NCBI RefSeq assembly: GCF_022662495.1
Contig: NZ_JAKPBU010000012.1
Location: forward strand, 18,364 to 82,363
Direction of reading: 5' to 3'
DNA length: 64,000 nucleotides
From: Lysobacter sp. M2-1
Lineage (GTDB): Bacteria > Pseudomonadota > Gammaproteobacteria > Xanthomonadales > Xanthomonadaceae
Shown: piece after piece, positions 8,889 through 19,270 of the stretch
How positions within the stretch are numbered: position 1 is the stretch's first letter
How the letters are laid out: each line of letters begins with the position of its first letter
Made by a program: the position numbers and the translations under genes
The notes under the pieces: model-generated
Told to the model about the DNA's origin: nothing
Database searches by the model: none
Seen by the model: only the letters and a program-made list of their open reading frames with translations

Positions 8889-10081
8889 GCCGGCGATCGC
8901 GGCTCGATTGCGCGGTGGTCGGTGGCGGCGTGGTCGGCAGCGCCTGCGCGCTGGCGCTCGCGCGGGCAGGTTTGCAGGTCACCCTGGTCGAAGCGGCCCA
9001 ACCGCAGGCCTGGTCGTCGCAGCATCGCGACCTGCGGGTGTACGCCTTTGCACCCGACAATGCCGCGCTGCTGGACGCGCTCGACGTGTGGGAGTCGGTG
9101 CGCAATGCGCGCGCGCAGCCGTACCGGCGCATGCGGGTCTGGGATGCAGCGGGCGGCGGTGAACTGAGCTTCGATGCCGACGCCCTGGGCCGTCGCGAAC
9201 TGGGCTGGATCGTCGAGCATGGACTGCTGGCGGATCGTCTTTGGCACGCGCTGGCGCGCGCAGGTGTGGATCTGCGTTGCCCGGCGCGGGTCGAGGACTG
9301 CCAGCAGGACGATGATGGCGTGCGCCTGACGCTTGATGATGGCGGCCACATCGACGCCCGGCTCGCGGTCGCGGCCGATGGGGGCGACTCCAGTCTGCGC
9401 CGGCTGCTCGGCATCGAAGTGGCTGCGCGCGACTACGAACAACAGGGCGTGGTGTGCTACGTCGCGAGCGAGCGGCCGCACGAGGCAACGGCGTGGCAGC
9501 GCTTCCTGCCGGGTGGGCCGCTGGCCCTGCTGCCATTCGCCGACGGCGACTGTTCGATCGTCTGGAGCCTGCCGGAGGCCGAGGCCACGCGTGTGCTGTC
9601 CATGGACGACGCGGCATTTTCGCGGGAGCTCGATGTCGCGTCCGACCTGCGACTGGGGCGCCTGCAGCCGACTTCGCGCCGCGCGGCGTTTCCGCTGCGG
9701 CGTCAGCTGGCAAAGGACTACGTGCGCGGGCGGGTGCTGCTGCTGGGCGATGCGGCCCACGTGGTGCATCCGCTGGCCGGGCAGGGCGTCAATCTGGGGC
9801 TTCGCGACGTAAACGCATTGGCAGCGTCGATCCACGCCGCGCAGGCGCGTCGTGCGGACTTCGCCGCGCCGCAGCGCCTGGCACGCTGGGCGCGGCAGCG
9901 ACGCAGCGAGAATGCGATGGCGACCTATGCCTTCGAAGGCATCCACCGCCTTTACACCCATCCCGGCATGGCGGCGACCCTGCTCCGTGGCCATCTGCTG
10001 GGCGCGGCCAATCGGCTGCCGCCTGTGGCGGCCATGCTATGGCGGCGGGCATCCGGAACACGCTCGGGGGAAGTGGGCTGA
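8885..10081 (+). CDS. UbiH/UbiI/UbiF-family ubiquinone-pathway FAD monooxygenase
   Basis: This 398-residue product is a second member of the same flavoprotein hydroxylase family: VVGGGVVGSACALALARAG at the N-terminus, VAADGGDSSLRR near residue 160, and LLGDAAHVVHPLAGQGVNLG near residue 280. The GDAAH form fits UbiI/UbiF (VisC-type) enzymes that hydroxylate C5 or C6 of the ring; the position cannot be assigned from sequence alone. The start at 8885 is set by the ATGA overlap with ubiH. The pair ends at a strong bidirectional terminator 29 bp downstream. Confidence 0.88.
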   Translation: MSRRSRLDCAVVGGGVVGSACALALARAGLQVTLVEAAQPQAWSSQHRDLRVYAFAPDNAALLDALDVWESVRNARAQPYRRMRVWDAAGGGELSFDADALGRRELGWIVEHGLLADRLWHALARAGVDLRCPARVEDCQQDDDGVRLTLDDGGHIDARLAVAADGGDSSLRRLLGIEVAARDYEQQGVVCYVASERPHEATAWQRFLPGGPLALLPFADGDCSIVWSLPEAEATRVLSMDDAAFSRELDVASDLRLGRLQPTSRRAAFPLRRQLAKDYVRGRVLLLGDAAHVVHPLAGQGVNLGLRDVNALAASIHAAQARRADFAAPQRLARWARQRRSENAMATYAFEGIHRLYTHPGMAATLLRGHLLGAANRLPPVAAMLWRRASGTRSGEVG

Positions 10082-10109
10082 CGGATGCGGAGCCAGTTGC
10101 AAATGAACA

Positions 10110-10135
10110 AAAAAGCCCCGCTCGCGGGGCTTTTT
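10110..10135. terminator. Bidirectional Rho-independent terminator
   Basis: A perfect 11-bp stem AAAAAGCCCCG / CGGGGCTTTTT closes a four-base loop (CTCG). It has a T-run on the plus strand and, by symmetry, on the minus strand. It lies between the convergent ubiquinone hydroxylase pair and the Ala-rich protein gene and can end both transcripts. Confidence 0.95.
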
Positions 10136-10156
10136 CCCAACAGCAACGTTTGAGCG

Positions 10157-10771
10157 TCAGGGCGTGGCTGGGGCCGGGATGGTCACGGTTTTGCCGCTGG
10201 GCACGGAGCGAATGGTGACCGTACCCTGGGCCTGGACGCCTGCCTGCACCGGAGCGGGCGCTGACGCGTTTGCAGCACCCACGGCCGCTGCAGCAGCTTG
10301 TTCGGCCGTGGCCGCGGCGGTTCCGGCTGCCGCAGCGGCATCGGTCGCGGCACCGGTCGCAGCCTGCGATGCAGCGACCGCATCGGACGCAGCAGCAGTG
10401 CCGGCATCGACCGCCGCCTGAGCGGCGTTCGCGGTCTCGGCGGCGCTGGCGGCAGCATTGGCACTGGCCTGCGCATCCACCGCAGCCTGGCCGGCGACGT
10501 CGGCGTTCGCCGCGGCCTGTGCCTCACCTTCCACGGTGGTCGCGCCCGCCAGCTGGGTGACGGCAGCGGCGGCGGCCTGCTGCGCAGCCTGGGCGTCAGT
10601 GCTTGCCTGCTGTGCGTTTTCCGCCGCAGCTTCGGCATTCTCATCGACAGTCTGCGTGGCCTGTTCCTGCGGGGTGACCTGAGCGGTGTCCTGCGCGAAG
10701 GCAGCGCCGGCCAGGCTCATGGCGGCCAGCACGGCCAGGGCAAGTGGACGGATCGATAGATGCTGGGTCAT
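10157..10771 (-). CDS. Exported alanine-rich low-complexity protein
   Basis: The 204-residue product starts with a clear signal peptide (cleavage likely after GAAFA). The mature part is extremely Ala-rich (about 40% of residues), with Gln, Thr, Asp, Glu and Asn and no cysteine, tryptophan or tyrosine. This composition suggests a long amphipathic or coiled helix. The last ~25 residues differ (GTVTIRSVPSGKTVTIP) and look like a short beta segment. I do not recognise a family. It faces the ubiH operon across the terminator; 127 bp separate it from an EF-hand gene upstream on the same strand. Confidence 0.75.
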   Translation of the reverse strand: MTQHLSIRPLALAVLAAMSLAGAAFAQDTAQVTPQEQATQTVDENAEAAAENAQQASTDAQAAQQAAAAAVTQLAGATTVEGEAQAAANADVAGQAAVDAQASANAAASAAETANAAQAAVDAGTAAASDAVAASQAATGAATDAAAAAGTAAATAEQAAAAAVGAANASAPAPVQAGVQAQGTVTIRSVPSGKTVTIPAPATP

Positions 10772-10898
10772 TGCGGATGCCTCATCGGGGGAGCGGCGCA
10801 CGCTAGCCCCATGCGGATCAACCCCGCGTAAACCGCCGCAACGCGGGCTGAACGTGTCCCGGTGATCGCGTCAGGACGTCACGGGAAGGCAGATGGCC

Positions 10899-11300
10899 TC
10901 AGTCGTCGAGCCAGCGCAGCATCTCCTGGTAGTCGAGCGTGCGGTTTCCGTCGCTATCGAGGGCGACATACGCACGTAACAGGTACTTGTCGCCGCTCGC
11001 CTCGCGACGGCTGATGGCACCGTCATGATCGATGTCCATTGCATCGAACATCGCGCGATGGTCGCGGGCGGGTGGTGCAGGAAGGTGCGAGGTTACGGTG
11101 GTGGTATTGCCCTGCGCGTCGGGCAGGGTGGCGGTGCCGGTCACGGGTGACGCGGCGTTCGGGAGGGGTTGAGGCGTTGCAACTGGGATGGACTGGGGTG
11201 CTGTAGCCGGGGCAGGCGGGGGTGTTGGGGTCTGCTGTGCAGCAACATTGCCTATCGACCCGATAGCCAGCGCGACCGCAGCAAGGCATATGGTCTTCAT
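10899..11300 (-). CDS. Exported EF-hand protein
   Basis: A 133-residue product with a signal peptide (MKTICLAAVALAIGSIGNVAAQ) and a Pro/Thr-rich linker (residues ~24-55). The C-terminal part carries two EF-hand loops: DIDHDGAISRRE (around residue 88) and DSDGNRTLDYQE (around residue 114). Both keep acidic residues at loop positions 1, 3 and 12, so calcium binding in the periplasm is plausible. Similar small EF-hand proteins are common in Xanthomonadaceae, usually without known function. Confidence 0.85.
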   Translation of the reverse strand: MKTICLAAVALAIGSIGNVAAQQTPTPPPAPATAPQSIPVATPQPLPNAASPVTGTATLPDAQGNTTTVTSHLPAPPARDHRAMFDAMDIDHDGAISRREASGDKYLLRAYVALDSDGNRTLDYQEMLRWLDD

Positions 11301-11453
11301 CGCTGTCGTCCGGTGTGGGGACGCGCGTACCGTAATCCGGCGGTGGTCAATCCACCGTCAACCTGGCGGATCTGAACGCGGGCTTGCGGCGGGTCCGGAA
11401 GTGTGGGCCTGACGCTGCGGCAAGGACACGTATCGCGCGTGTCCGCCGGTTGC

Positions 11454-12029
11454 TCAATACCTCTGGCCGCCGCTTGCCCCGTACTGGCGCAGCACGGTAC
11501 AGGCGGCCGCACGTGCGAGGTCGCGCACCACCTCGATGCCGCGCCGGTTGAGTTCGCCGACCCAGTCGGCCGGAAGCGGGCCTTCGTCGAATTCGGTCAG
11601 CGCCATCACGTCCTCGCTGCGCGCGCCGATCAGGAGCCGGTCGATGCCGGCCCAGATCGTCGCACCGTAGCATTGGCAGCAGGGCTGCGACGAGGTCGCC
11701 AGCGTGAAGTGCCCCAGCCGGTTGCCGGCTTCGTCCATGTTGAGACGGGCACGCTGCAATCGCTGCTGGGCAAGCATGTAGGCCATGTTCTCGGCGTGCG
11801 CGAGCGTGCATGTCAGCGGAAGCACGCGGTTGACGCCGACCGACACGATGCGGTCGTCGCCGTCGAACACCGCCGCGCCGAAAGGACCGCCGCTGCCGGC
11901 ATCGATATTGTGGGCAGACAGTTCAATCGCTAGCGCGACCTTGTCCTCGTCGCTGGCATAGCGTCGCGTCGTGTCGACCGCGTCGTGGATCCAGACGGGC
12001 AGGGTGAGGTGGATCTGCGCCTTGAGCAT
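11454..12029 (-). CDS. Nucleoside/guanine deaminase-like zinc hydrolase (CMP/dCMP deaminase fold)
   Basis: The 191-residue product has the cytidine-deaminase-fold zinc site: LAHAENMAY gives the His ligand and catalytic Glu, and SSQPCCQCYGA gives the PCxxC cysteine ligands. The segment NIDAGSGGPFGAAVF resembles guanine deaminase and tRNA-adenosine-deaminase relatives. The exact substrate is unclear; guanine or another purine is likeliest from the PFGAA motif. The start codon overlaps the stop of the upstream lipoprotein gene by one base (TGATG), placing it last in a glnS-lipoprotein-deaminase run. Confidence 0.85.
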   Translation of the reverse strand: MLKAQIHLTLPVWIHDAVDTTRRYASDEDKVALAIELSAHNIDAGSGGPFGAAVFDGDDRIVSVGVNRVLPLTCTLAHAENMAYMLAQQRLQRARLNMDEAGNRLGHFTLATSSQPCCQCYGATIWAGIDRLLIGARSEDVMALTEFDEGPLPADWVGELNRRGIEVVRDLARAAACTVLRQYGASGGQRY

Positions 12030-12474
12030 CACTGGGCGACGGGCTGCACACTGCCGTCGGCGGATTCGCACTTGCCCGCGTTGCAGCTGCACGCGGAGAT
12101 CTCCCGGAACCCGCAGACCGATGCCATGCCGGTCTTCGCGCATTGCGCGCGTACGCCTTCCGGGTCGGTCGGGCTGTTCTTGTTGACGCAGGCCGGGTAG
12201 TAGCCGCAGCAGTTGCCGACATCCTTCACCGTGCAGTCGGCATCGGTCCTGCAGCTGGCGTCGATCACGACTGTTCCGCCCTTCACCCGCTGCGGCGGGA
12301 GCGGATCGCTCATGCGCGGCGGCTTCGCCGGTTTGACTGCCGGAGTCTGCGGCGCGGTTGCCTGGGCCTGCGGCGCCGCGTCACTGTTTCCCGCCTGTTG
12401 GTTCGGCGCGGCGCAGGCGCCCAGCACCAGCGCGAGTACGGTCGCAATAGCATGGCAACGCAACCCGGGCATGT

Positions 12475-12478
<4 letters not shown>
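12029..12478 (-). CDS. Cysteine-rich lipoprotein of unknown function
   Basis: The 149-residue product has a lipoprotein signal peptide (hydrophobic stretch then LVLGAC, with Cys lipidated). A Pro/Ala/Gln-rich linker follows, then a compact C-terminal domain with ten cysteines in about 65 residues, including CC, CxC and evenly spaced singles (SCRTDADC, GNCCGYYPAC, SACSCNAGKC). That density implies a disulfide-knitted extracytoplasmic module. I do not recognise a family. The start overlaps the glnS stop (ATGA) and its stop overlaps the deaminase start, so it is co-translated with its neighbours. Confidence 0.8.
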
Positions 12479-14244
<1,766 letters not shown>

Positions 14245-14328
14245 GGGGAGTGAATAGGGAAAACCATCAGTCTATCCGAGCGCCTCTTCCCCGCTTGACC
14301 GCGCTTCGGCGCGGGGGGCGATCGATAT

Positions 14329-14359
14329 TGTGATGGTAATCACACCATGCTTGTATAAC
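14329..14359 (+). promoter_or_regulatory. CRP/Clp-type operator overlapping a promoter upstream of the diguanylate cyclase
   Basis: Bases 14329-14344 read TGTGA-N6-TCACA, a perfect match to the CRP half-site palindrome, which is also recognised by the Xanthomonad CRP-like protein Clp. A -10-like hexamer TATAAC follows at 14354-14359. A 17-bp spacer would place the -35 hexamer inside the palindrome, so binding there should compete with RNA polymerase. Clp is known from Xanthomonas as a c-di-GMP-responsive regulator. The site lies 85-100 bp from the glnS start on the other strand and could act there too. Confidence 0.65.
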
Positions 14360-14421
14360 TGGCACGGTTTGTGTGTCGGTTGTCTCCCAAGCATGGGCGC
14401 GCCGTCCTGAGGGGGAAGGAC

Positions 14422-14505
14422 ATGCCGGACCCGGGAAAAACCCACACAGGCAGCAGTTTGCGCCCGCTGTGGAACGCTGCCCGCGTTGCCGGGGCCTGGG
14501 CGTGA
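14422..14505 (+). CDS. 27-residue leader ORF coupled to the diguanylate cyclase
   Basis: This short reading frame begins with ATG after a strong purine-rich ribosome binding site (GGGGGAAGGA, ending one base before the ATG). It encodes a 27-residue basic peptide starting MPDPGKTHTG. Its TGA at 14503-14505 overlaps the ATG at 14505 of the cyclase (TGATG). The cyclase start lacks a clear ribosome binding site of its own, so re-initiation or coupling from this ORF is plausible. Nothing in the peptide suggests an attenuator with runs of one regulatory codon. Confidence 0.5.
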   Translation: MPDPGKTHTGSSLRPLWNAARVAGAWA

Positions 14506-16679
14506 TGGTGCGCGAAACCGAGTCCTGGCAATGGCTGGCAGAGGGCGTGCCCGCGCTGGCGATGGCGCTGCTGCTGGGGTTGTTCGCGCTGGTCATCGTC
14601 CTGCTGGCGCGCCCCGGCGACTGGGGTACGCAGGCCGTCCGGCTGATGCCGGCGTCCGACGCACGGGAATCGACTGGCGCGACCCTGCCGGTTTCCGGTC
14701 GCAGCGACGCGCATGCCGTAGCGCGTCTGCAGTTAGAGAACGTTCCACGACAACCTGGGGAACCCAGGCGCATGGTGTGGCTCGCACGCGAGCCGGTGGC
14801 TGCGGTCTGGCTGCAGGGTCCGGGCTGGCGCAGCCCGCCCCGGAGATTCTTCGCGCCCGATGCGGACGAGGGCCTCGTCCCGGGCGCCTATCTGTTTCCG
14901 CTTCCGGATTCGGCCGGCGGTGAGATCGAACTGCACGCCAGCGGCGATGTCGCGGTGGCACTGAAGCCCCACCTGATCGGGGAAGACGACGCGATCCGCC
15001 TGACCCAGCGGACGGTCGCGCTGAGCATGCTGGTCTACGCCGGGACTTTCAGCCTGGCGCTGGTGGCAGTAGCGCTGTCATGGACCGTGCGCGAGCGCTA
15101 CTTCCTGAGCCTGGCCACCGCCGCGATCCTGTCCGGGTTGGTGTTCGGGGCCTGCAACGGTCACCTGTACACCGTGCCTGGCCTGCGGTTGCTGGGCGGG
15201 CTGGGCGAACGCGGGCTGTGGGGCCTGTCATTGGCCTGCACCGCAGCGGTACTGGCGCTGGTGTCGCAGGTCGCCGATCGGCAACGCTCGAACCAGCAGC
15301 GCTTGATACAGGGCATGGTCCTCGTGCTTGCGATTTCCGCCATGGTGCTGATGGCCGGGGTTGCGCAGCTCGCCCCATGGGGCCCGTACATCGTGCAAGC
15401 CGGGCTGACGCTGGCCGGTGCCGCTGCGTTGTTCGCGCTCTCCGGTGCGGTGTGGCAACGAATCCCGATGGCGCTGCCTGCGCTGGCCCTGTCGTTGCTC
15501 ACGCTGACGGCACTGGCGGCACGCCTGATGTTGCAGGAGAGCGTCGGCGCAGTGGTGGCGTGGACGCGCTACGGCTACCAGCTCGCATTGCTCGCCTTGC
15601 TGGTGGTATTGGGGCTGGGCTTGATCGCGCGCATCGGCTCGTATCGCGAGCAGCGCGACCGGGAACGCAATGCGCGGGTCGCGTCGGAACGCCGCATGCA
15701 GCGCGAGGCTGGCCGGACCGCGCTCACGCGCGTGCTGCAGGCGCGGCTGCGCGAACTGGCGCCCGCGGACGTGGAATGGACCGCGTTCCGCCTGATGCTC
15801 GAGCACCTGCTTCCGCACGTCACGGCGGTGAGCGCCGCGGTGATCGCGCACGGTTACCACGGTCGCGACGTCCTGGTGACCGAGCCGATCGACGACCGTC
15901 GCCTGGTCGAAGGCCTGGAAGGCACGCGCCTGCTGATGCTCAAGCGCCAGTCCCTGTCCGGGCGGCCGCTGCAGCACGCGCTGGCCGGCGACGCCCGGCG
16001 CACGATCGAAGCGGTCGTGCCGGTTGCGGTGGGCGCCCAAGGCTGGGGCGCGTTGTTGCTGCAGCGCGTCGGAGGCGCGGAATTCGACGACGACGAGCTC
16101 GCCACCGCGGCCGAATTCGTGCGTCTGACGGTGCTGCATGCGAACGAGGCGGTGGCGACCCAGGCGCTCAAGCGCACCGCCGAGCTGGACGGGCTGACCG
16201 GAACGCTGAACCGGCGCAGCATCGACCAGTGGCTCGCACGCGAGTCGGGCCGCCGGCACGGCGAGCGCACGTTGTCGCTGCTGTTCATCGATATCGACCA
16301 TTTCAAGCGCATCAACGACCTGCACGGCCACGCCTGCGGCGACCATTGTCTGCGCACGATCGCCGCGGCGCTGCGCACGGGTCTGCGCGCGCAGGACGTG
16401 CTCGGCCGCTACGGTGGCGAGGAGTTCATCGCCCTGCTGCCCGACTGCGACGTCGCGACGGCGCGCGGGATCGCAGAAGCCCTGCGGATCAGCGTGGAGG
16501 ACTGCGTGGTGGAATGGCAGGGCAGCCGGCTGCGCCTGTCGGTCAGCGTCGGCGTGGCCACCCGCGCGCCGGGCGAACAGCCCGCCGCCCTGGTCGACCG
16601 CGCGGACCGGGCGCTGTACGTGGCCAAGCGAGAGGGGCGCAATCGCATTTCGGTCGGTCCGGCGGTTTTCCCCGGCTGA
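14505..16679 (+). CDS. Membrane diguanylate cyclase (7TM sensor, GAF-like region, GGDEF)
   Basis: The 724-residue product synthesises c-di-GMP from two GTP. Order: an N-terminal TM helix (residues ~14-32), an extracytoplasmic 7TMR-DISM-like domain (to ~160), about seven TM helices (~170-370), a coiled linker, a GAF-like region (~400-550) and a GGDEF domain. The active site is intact (GGEEF at 637-641; DGLTGTLNRRS upstream). An inhibitory I-site RAQD at 628-631 sits exactly five residues before GGEEF, so product feedback is expected. The start at 14505 is chosen because it immediately precedes the TM helix and overlaps the leader ORF. A GTG at 14373 in frame is an alternative. Confidence 0.9.
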   Translation: MVRETESWQWLAEGVPALAMALLLGLFALVIVLLARPGDWGTQAVRLMPASDARESTGATLPVSGRSDAHAVARLQLENVPRQPGEPRRMVWLAREPVAAVWLQGPGWRSPPRRFFAPDADEGLVPGAYLFPLPDSAGGEIELHASGDVAVALKPHLIGEDDAIRLTQRTVALSMLVYAGTFSLALVAVALSWTVRERYFLSLATAAILSGLVFGACNGHLYTVPGLRLLGGLGERGLWGLSLACTAAVLALVSQVADRQRSNQQRLIQGMVLVLAISAMVLMAGVAQLAPWGPYIVQAGLTLAGAAALFALSGAVWQRIPMALPALALSLLTLTALAARLMLQESVGAVVAWTRYGYQLALLALLVVLGLGLIARIGSYREQRDRERNARVASERRMQREAGRTALTRVLQARLRELAPADVEWTAFRLMLEHLLPHVTAVSAAVIAHGYHGRDVLVTEPIDDRRLVEGLEGTRLLMLKRQSLSGRPLQHALAGDARRTIEAVVPVAVGAQGWGALLLQRVGGAEFDDDELATAAEFVRLTVLHANEAVATQALKRTAELDGLTGTLNRRSIDQWLARESGRRHGERTLSLLFIDIDHFKRINDLHGHACGDHCLRTIAAALRTGLRAQDVLGRYGGEEFIALLPDCDVATARGIAEALRISVEDCVVEWQGSRLRLSVSVGVATRAPGEQPAALVDRADRALYVAKREGRNRISVGPAVFPG

Positions 16680-16699
16680 GCAATCCGTAAGCTGGGGGG

Positions 16700-17635
16700 A
16701 TGTCCGCACCCACTCCCGGCGCCGGTTCGAGCGCCGACACCCGCGCCCTGCTTGCGATGCTCGCCGGTGCCGCGCTCATCGGCACCAACGCCTTGATGGT
16801 GCGGGCATCGCAGGTGCCGCCGACGATCTCGGCGTTCTGGCGGATGCTGTTCGCCGGCCTGTTCCTGTGCCTGCTGGTCGGCCTGCGCGGCCAGTGGCGA
16901 GCGTTGCCGCGTCGCGTCTGGGTCTGGTGCCTGCTGCCGGCGGTGGCGTTCGCCGCCGACCTGTGGCTTTGGCATCGCAGCATCCTGCTGGTCGGCCCCG
17001 GCCTGGCGACCCTGCTGGGCAATGCGCAGGTGTTCTTCATGGCGCTGGCTGGCGCCCTGCTGTTCGGGGAACGGGTCGGCCCGCGATTCCTGCTCGGGCT
17101 GGCGTTGACAATCGTCGGCCTGTGGCTGCTGCTGGGGCAGGGCTGGTCCAGCCTGCCCCAGGAATACCGTTGGGGCGTCTGGCTGGGGCTGGCCACGGGC
17201 CTGTGCTACGCGGTGTACAACGTCAGCCTGCGCACGACCCAGCGGCGCGCGGCGGACGCGGACTCGCAGATCGAGGTCGCGCAGATCCTGGCGCTGGCGT
17301 CGCTGGGCAGCGCGGGTGTGCTTGCCGTCGCGGGCGTGGCCGAGGGCGCTTCGTTCGTCATTCCGGGGGTGCGATCGCTGCTGGCCCTGCTGGCCCTGGC
17401 GGTGTTCGGGCACGGACTGGCGTGGATCCTGATCTCGAAGGCCATGGGGCGGCTGCCGATCGCGCTGGTCGGCCTGTTGCTGCTGCTGCAGCCGGTCATC
17501 GCCTTCCTGCTCGACGTGGTCCTGCTGGACCGCGCGACCATGCCGCGGGAATGGGTCGGTCTGGCAGTCAGTCTGGCGGGCATCTTCGTCTCCGGCCTGA
17601 AGGGACGCGAACGGCTGCCCGCACAGCCGGCGTGA
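16700..17635 (+). CDS. EamA/DMT-superfamily transporter
   Basis: The 311-residue product has about ten TM helices in two repeated five-helix EamA halves (residues ~18-150 and ~165-300). Typical signatures are ISAFWRMLFAGLF in the first half and LLLLQPVIAFLLDVVLL in the second. Such proteins export metabolites or amino acids from the inner membrane; the substrate is unknown. It begins 20 bp after the diguanylate cyclase stop on the same strand and may be co-transcribed with it. Confidence 0.9.
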   Translation: MSAPTPGAGSSADTRALLAMLAGAALIGTNALMVRASQVPPTISAFWRMLFAGLFLCLLVGLRGQWRALPRRVWVWCLLPAVAFAADLWLWHRSILLVGPGLATLLGNAQVFFMALAGALLFGERVGPRFLLGLALTIVGLWLLLGQGWSSLPQEYRWGVWLGLATGLCYAVYNVSLRTTQRRAADADSQIEVAQILALASLGSAGVLAVAGVAEGASFVIPGVRSLLALLALAVFGHGLAWILISKAMGRLPIALVGLLLLLQPVIAFLLDVVLLDRATMPREWVGLAVSLAGIFVSGLKGRERLPAQPA

Positions 17636-17713
17636 GCGCGCGTTGTACCGCTCTGCGCGGTTGATCCGCCAGCCGCAGGCCGCATAACAGGGGAAACCTT
17701 CCGGGAGTACTCC

Positions 17714-18394
17714 ATGTTCGGCATTGGCGCCTACAAGCAACGCATGGTCGACCCGGCCCGCGCACTGCCGGGTCGCACCACGGAAATGCCGCTGCGCAAC
17801 GTGCACCACGTGCACGGTCGGCCGCTGCGCGGCGACTCCGGAGATGGGTCGAAGGCAAGCTTCCCCGGCTTGCAGAAGGTGCAGTTCGGCATGGGCTGCT
17901 TCTGGGGCGCCGAGCGCAAGTTCTGGTCACTGCCCGGCGTGATCACCACCGCGGTCGGTTATGCGGGGGGCTATACGCCGAATGCGACCTATCGCGAAGT
18001 CTGCAGCGGCGAGACCGGGCATGCGGAAGTGGTGCTGGTGGTGTACGACGAGGCGCAAACCTCGTTCGACACCCTGCTCAAGACGTTCTGGGAGAACCAC
18101 GATCCGACCCAGGGCATGCGCCAGGGCAACGACACCGGCACCCAATACCGTTCGGCGATCTATTGCGACACGCAGGTGCAATACGATGCGGCCATCGCCA
18201 GCCGCGATGCGTACCAGCGCAAGTTGCGCGACGCGGGGCTGGGCGAGATCACCACCGAGATCGTGTTTCCCGCGCCGCCGTTCTACTATGCGGAAGACGA
18301 GCACCAGCAGTACCTGTCGAAGAACCCCGCCGGCTACTGCGGGCTTGGCGGGACCGGGGTGAGTTGTCCGGTGGGCGTCTCGCTCGAATCCTGA
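17714..18394 (+). CDS. msrA: Peptide methionine-(S)-sulfoxide reductase MsrA
   Basis: MsrA repairs oxidised methionine. The 226-residue product has the catalytic motif [13 protein letters not shown] (around residues 59-71), [20 protein letters not shown], and a C-terminal [13 protein letters not shown] with the recycling cysteines. The ~50-residue N-terminal extension resembles the long E. coli-type MsrA. There is no signal peptide, so it is cytoplasmic. No msrB is adjacent. Confidence 0.95.
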   Translation: MFGIGAYKQRMVDPARALPGRTTEMPLRNVHHVHGRPLRGDSGDGSKASFPGLQKVQFGMGCFWGAERKFWSLPGVITTAVGYAGGYTPNATYREVCSGETGHAEVVLVVYDEAQTSFDTLLKTFWENHDPTQGMRQGNDTGTQYRSAIYCDTQVQYDAAIASRDAYQRKLRDAGLGEITTEIVFPAPPFYYAEDEHQQYLSKNPAGYCGLGGTGVSCPVGVSLES

Positions 18395-18461
18395 TCACCG
18401 GTCGCGTTCCGGTCAGCAGCCGGACGCGCCCGCGGCGGACAACAATCGGCCGGGTGTACAT

Positions 18462-19136
18462 CTACTCCGCAACGATGCGGCAGGCGTAGATCAGTTCGCA
18501 CGCGCCCGCGCCCATGTCGTCGCGGGTCAGCGAGCTGCGCCATTTCCAGCCGTCGTCCGCGATCACTTCGACCAGCCAGCCGTCGATGCGTACCCGCTGC
18601 CCGTTGCGTACCCGGCGCAACGCACCGGCTGCGGCCGGATCGGCCGGGATGATGTGCATGTTGGCGCTCGACTTCGCGATCTCGCGCGACGGGATCGGCG
18701 GGCTGTCGCGCCAGCGGTAGTGGTACCAGCGCCCGCGCTGCTCGATGTCGAGCCTGGCCAGGACCTCCTCGTCGCGCATCCGGCCCCAGCCCAGGGCCAG
18801 GTCGGTCGGCGAGAAATCGGCTTCGCGTCCATAGGCATAGTCGCGACGCGACAGCACCCGCGCGTCGATGCTGAAACCGGCTAGCGGATTGAGCCTGGCC
18901 GATTCGATGGTCACCGCTGGAAACGCGGCGGGCAGCGGCGACTGCAGTGGCTCGCCGCCATCGCCTGCGCGCGGTGGCGGCGGACATAGCGGGTTCGCAC
19001 CCGGGGCACCGACACCCACCGCCGCGGAAACGGCGCGCACCTCCGGCGCGGGCGGGACGCGGGGGGACAGCGGCGAATACCACCATCCGGCTGCTCCGGC
19101 CAGCACGCCAAGGATCACCCAGCCGCGCAGGCCCAT
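18462..19136 (-). CDS. Conserved membrane-anchored protein of unknown function
   Basis: The 224-residue product begins with one TM helix (MGLRGWVILGVLAGAAGWW), then a Pro-rich linker and a C-terminal globular domain of about 130 residues. Characteristic stretches are DYAYGREADFSPTDLALGWG, WYHYRW, SSANMHIIPAD and GWKWRSSLTRDD. The domain looks like a conserved uncharacterised family, with two late cysteines (GACELIYAC). No catalytic motif is evident. The TM anchor implies a periplasmic domain. A possible 43-residue ORF ends two bases upstream of its start. Confidence 0.8.
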   Translation of the reverse strand: MGLRGWVILGVLAGAAGWWYSPLSPRVPPAPEVRAVSAAVGVGAPGANPLCPPPPRAGDGGEPLQSPLPAAFPAVTIESARLNPLAGFSIDARVLSRRDYAYGREADFSPTDLALGWGRMRDEEVLARLDIEQRGRWYHYRWRDSPPIPSREIAKSSANMHIIPADPAAAGALRRVRNGQRVRIDGWLVEVIADDGWKWRSSLTRDDMGAGACELIYACRIVAE

Positions 19137-19138
19137 GC

Positions 19139-19270
19139 TCAGGCCGCGTCGTCGAAGTCGGCGGGCGGCGCACCGTCGCACGCGCGATCGTGCGTCGCTT
19201 CGGTGCGTGTGCGATCGGCTTCGATGTCCACGCGCTCCGCCCCGTGGCGTGGCCCGCTGGTCAGTGCCAC
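19139..19270 (-). CDS. Possible small acidic ORF coupled to the downstream membrane protein
   Basis: A GTG-initiated 43-codon frame (MALTSGPRHGAERVDIEADR at the start, ending ADFDDAA) stops two bases before the ATG of the membrane-anchored protein. Most codons end in G or C, like true genes here. No ribosome binding site is evident, and alternative upstream GTG/TTG starts exist in the same frame back to a stop near 19310. No family is recognised. It may be a real small protein or chance. Confidence 0.3.
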   Translation of the reverse strand: MALTSGPRHGAERVDIEADRTRTEATHDRACDGAPPADFDDAA

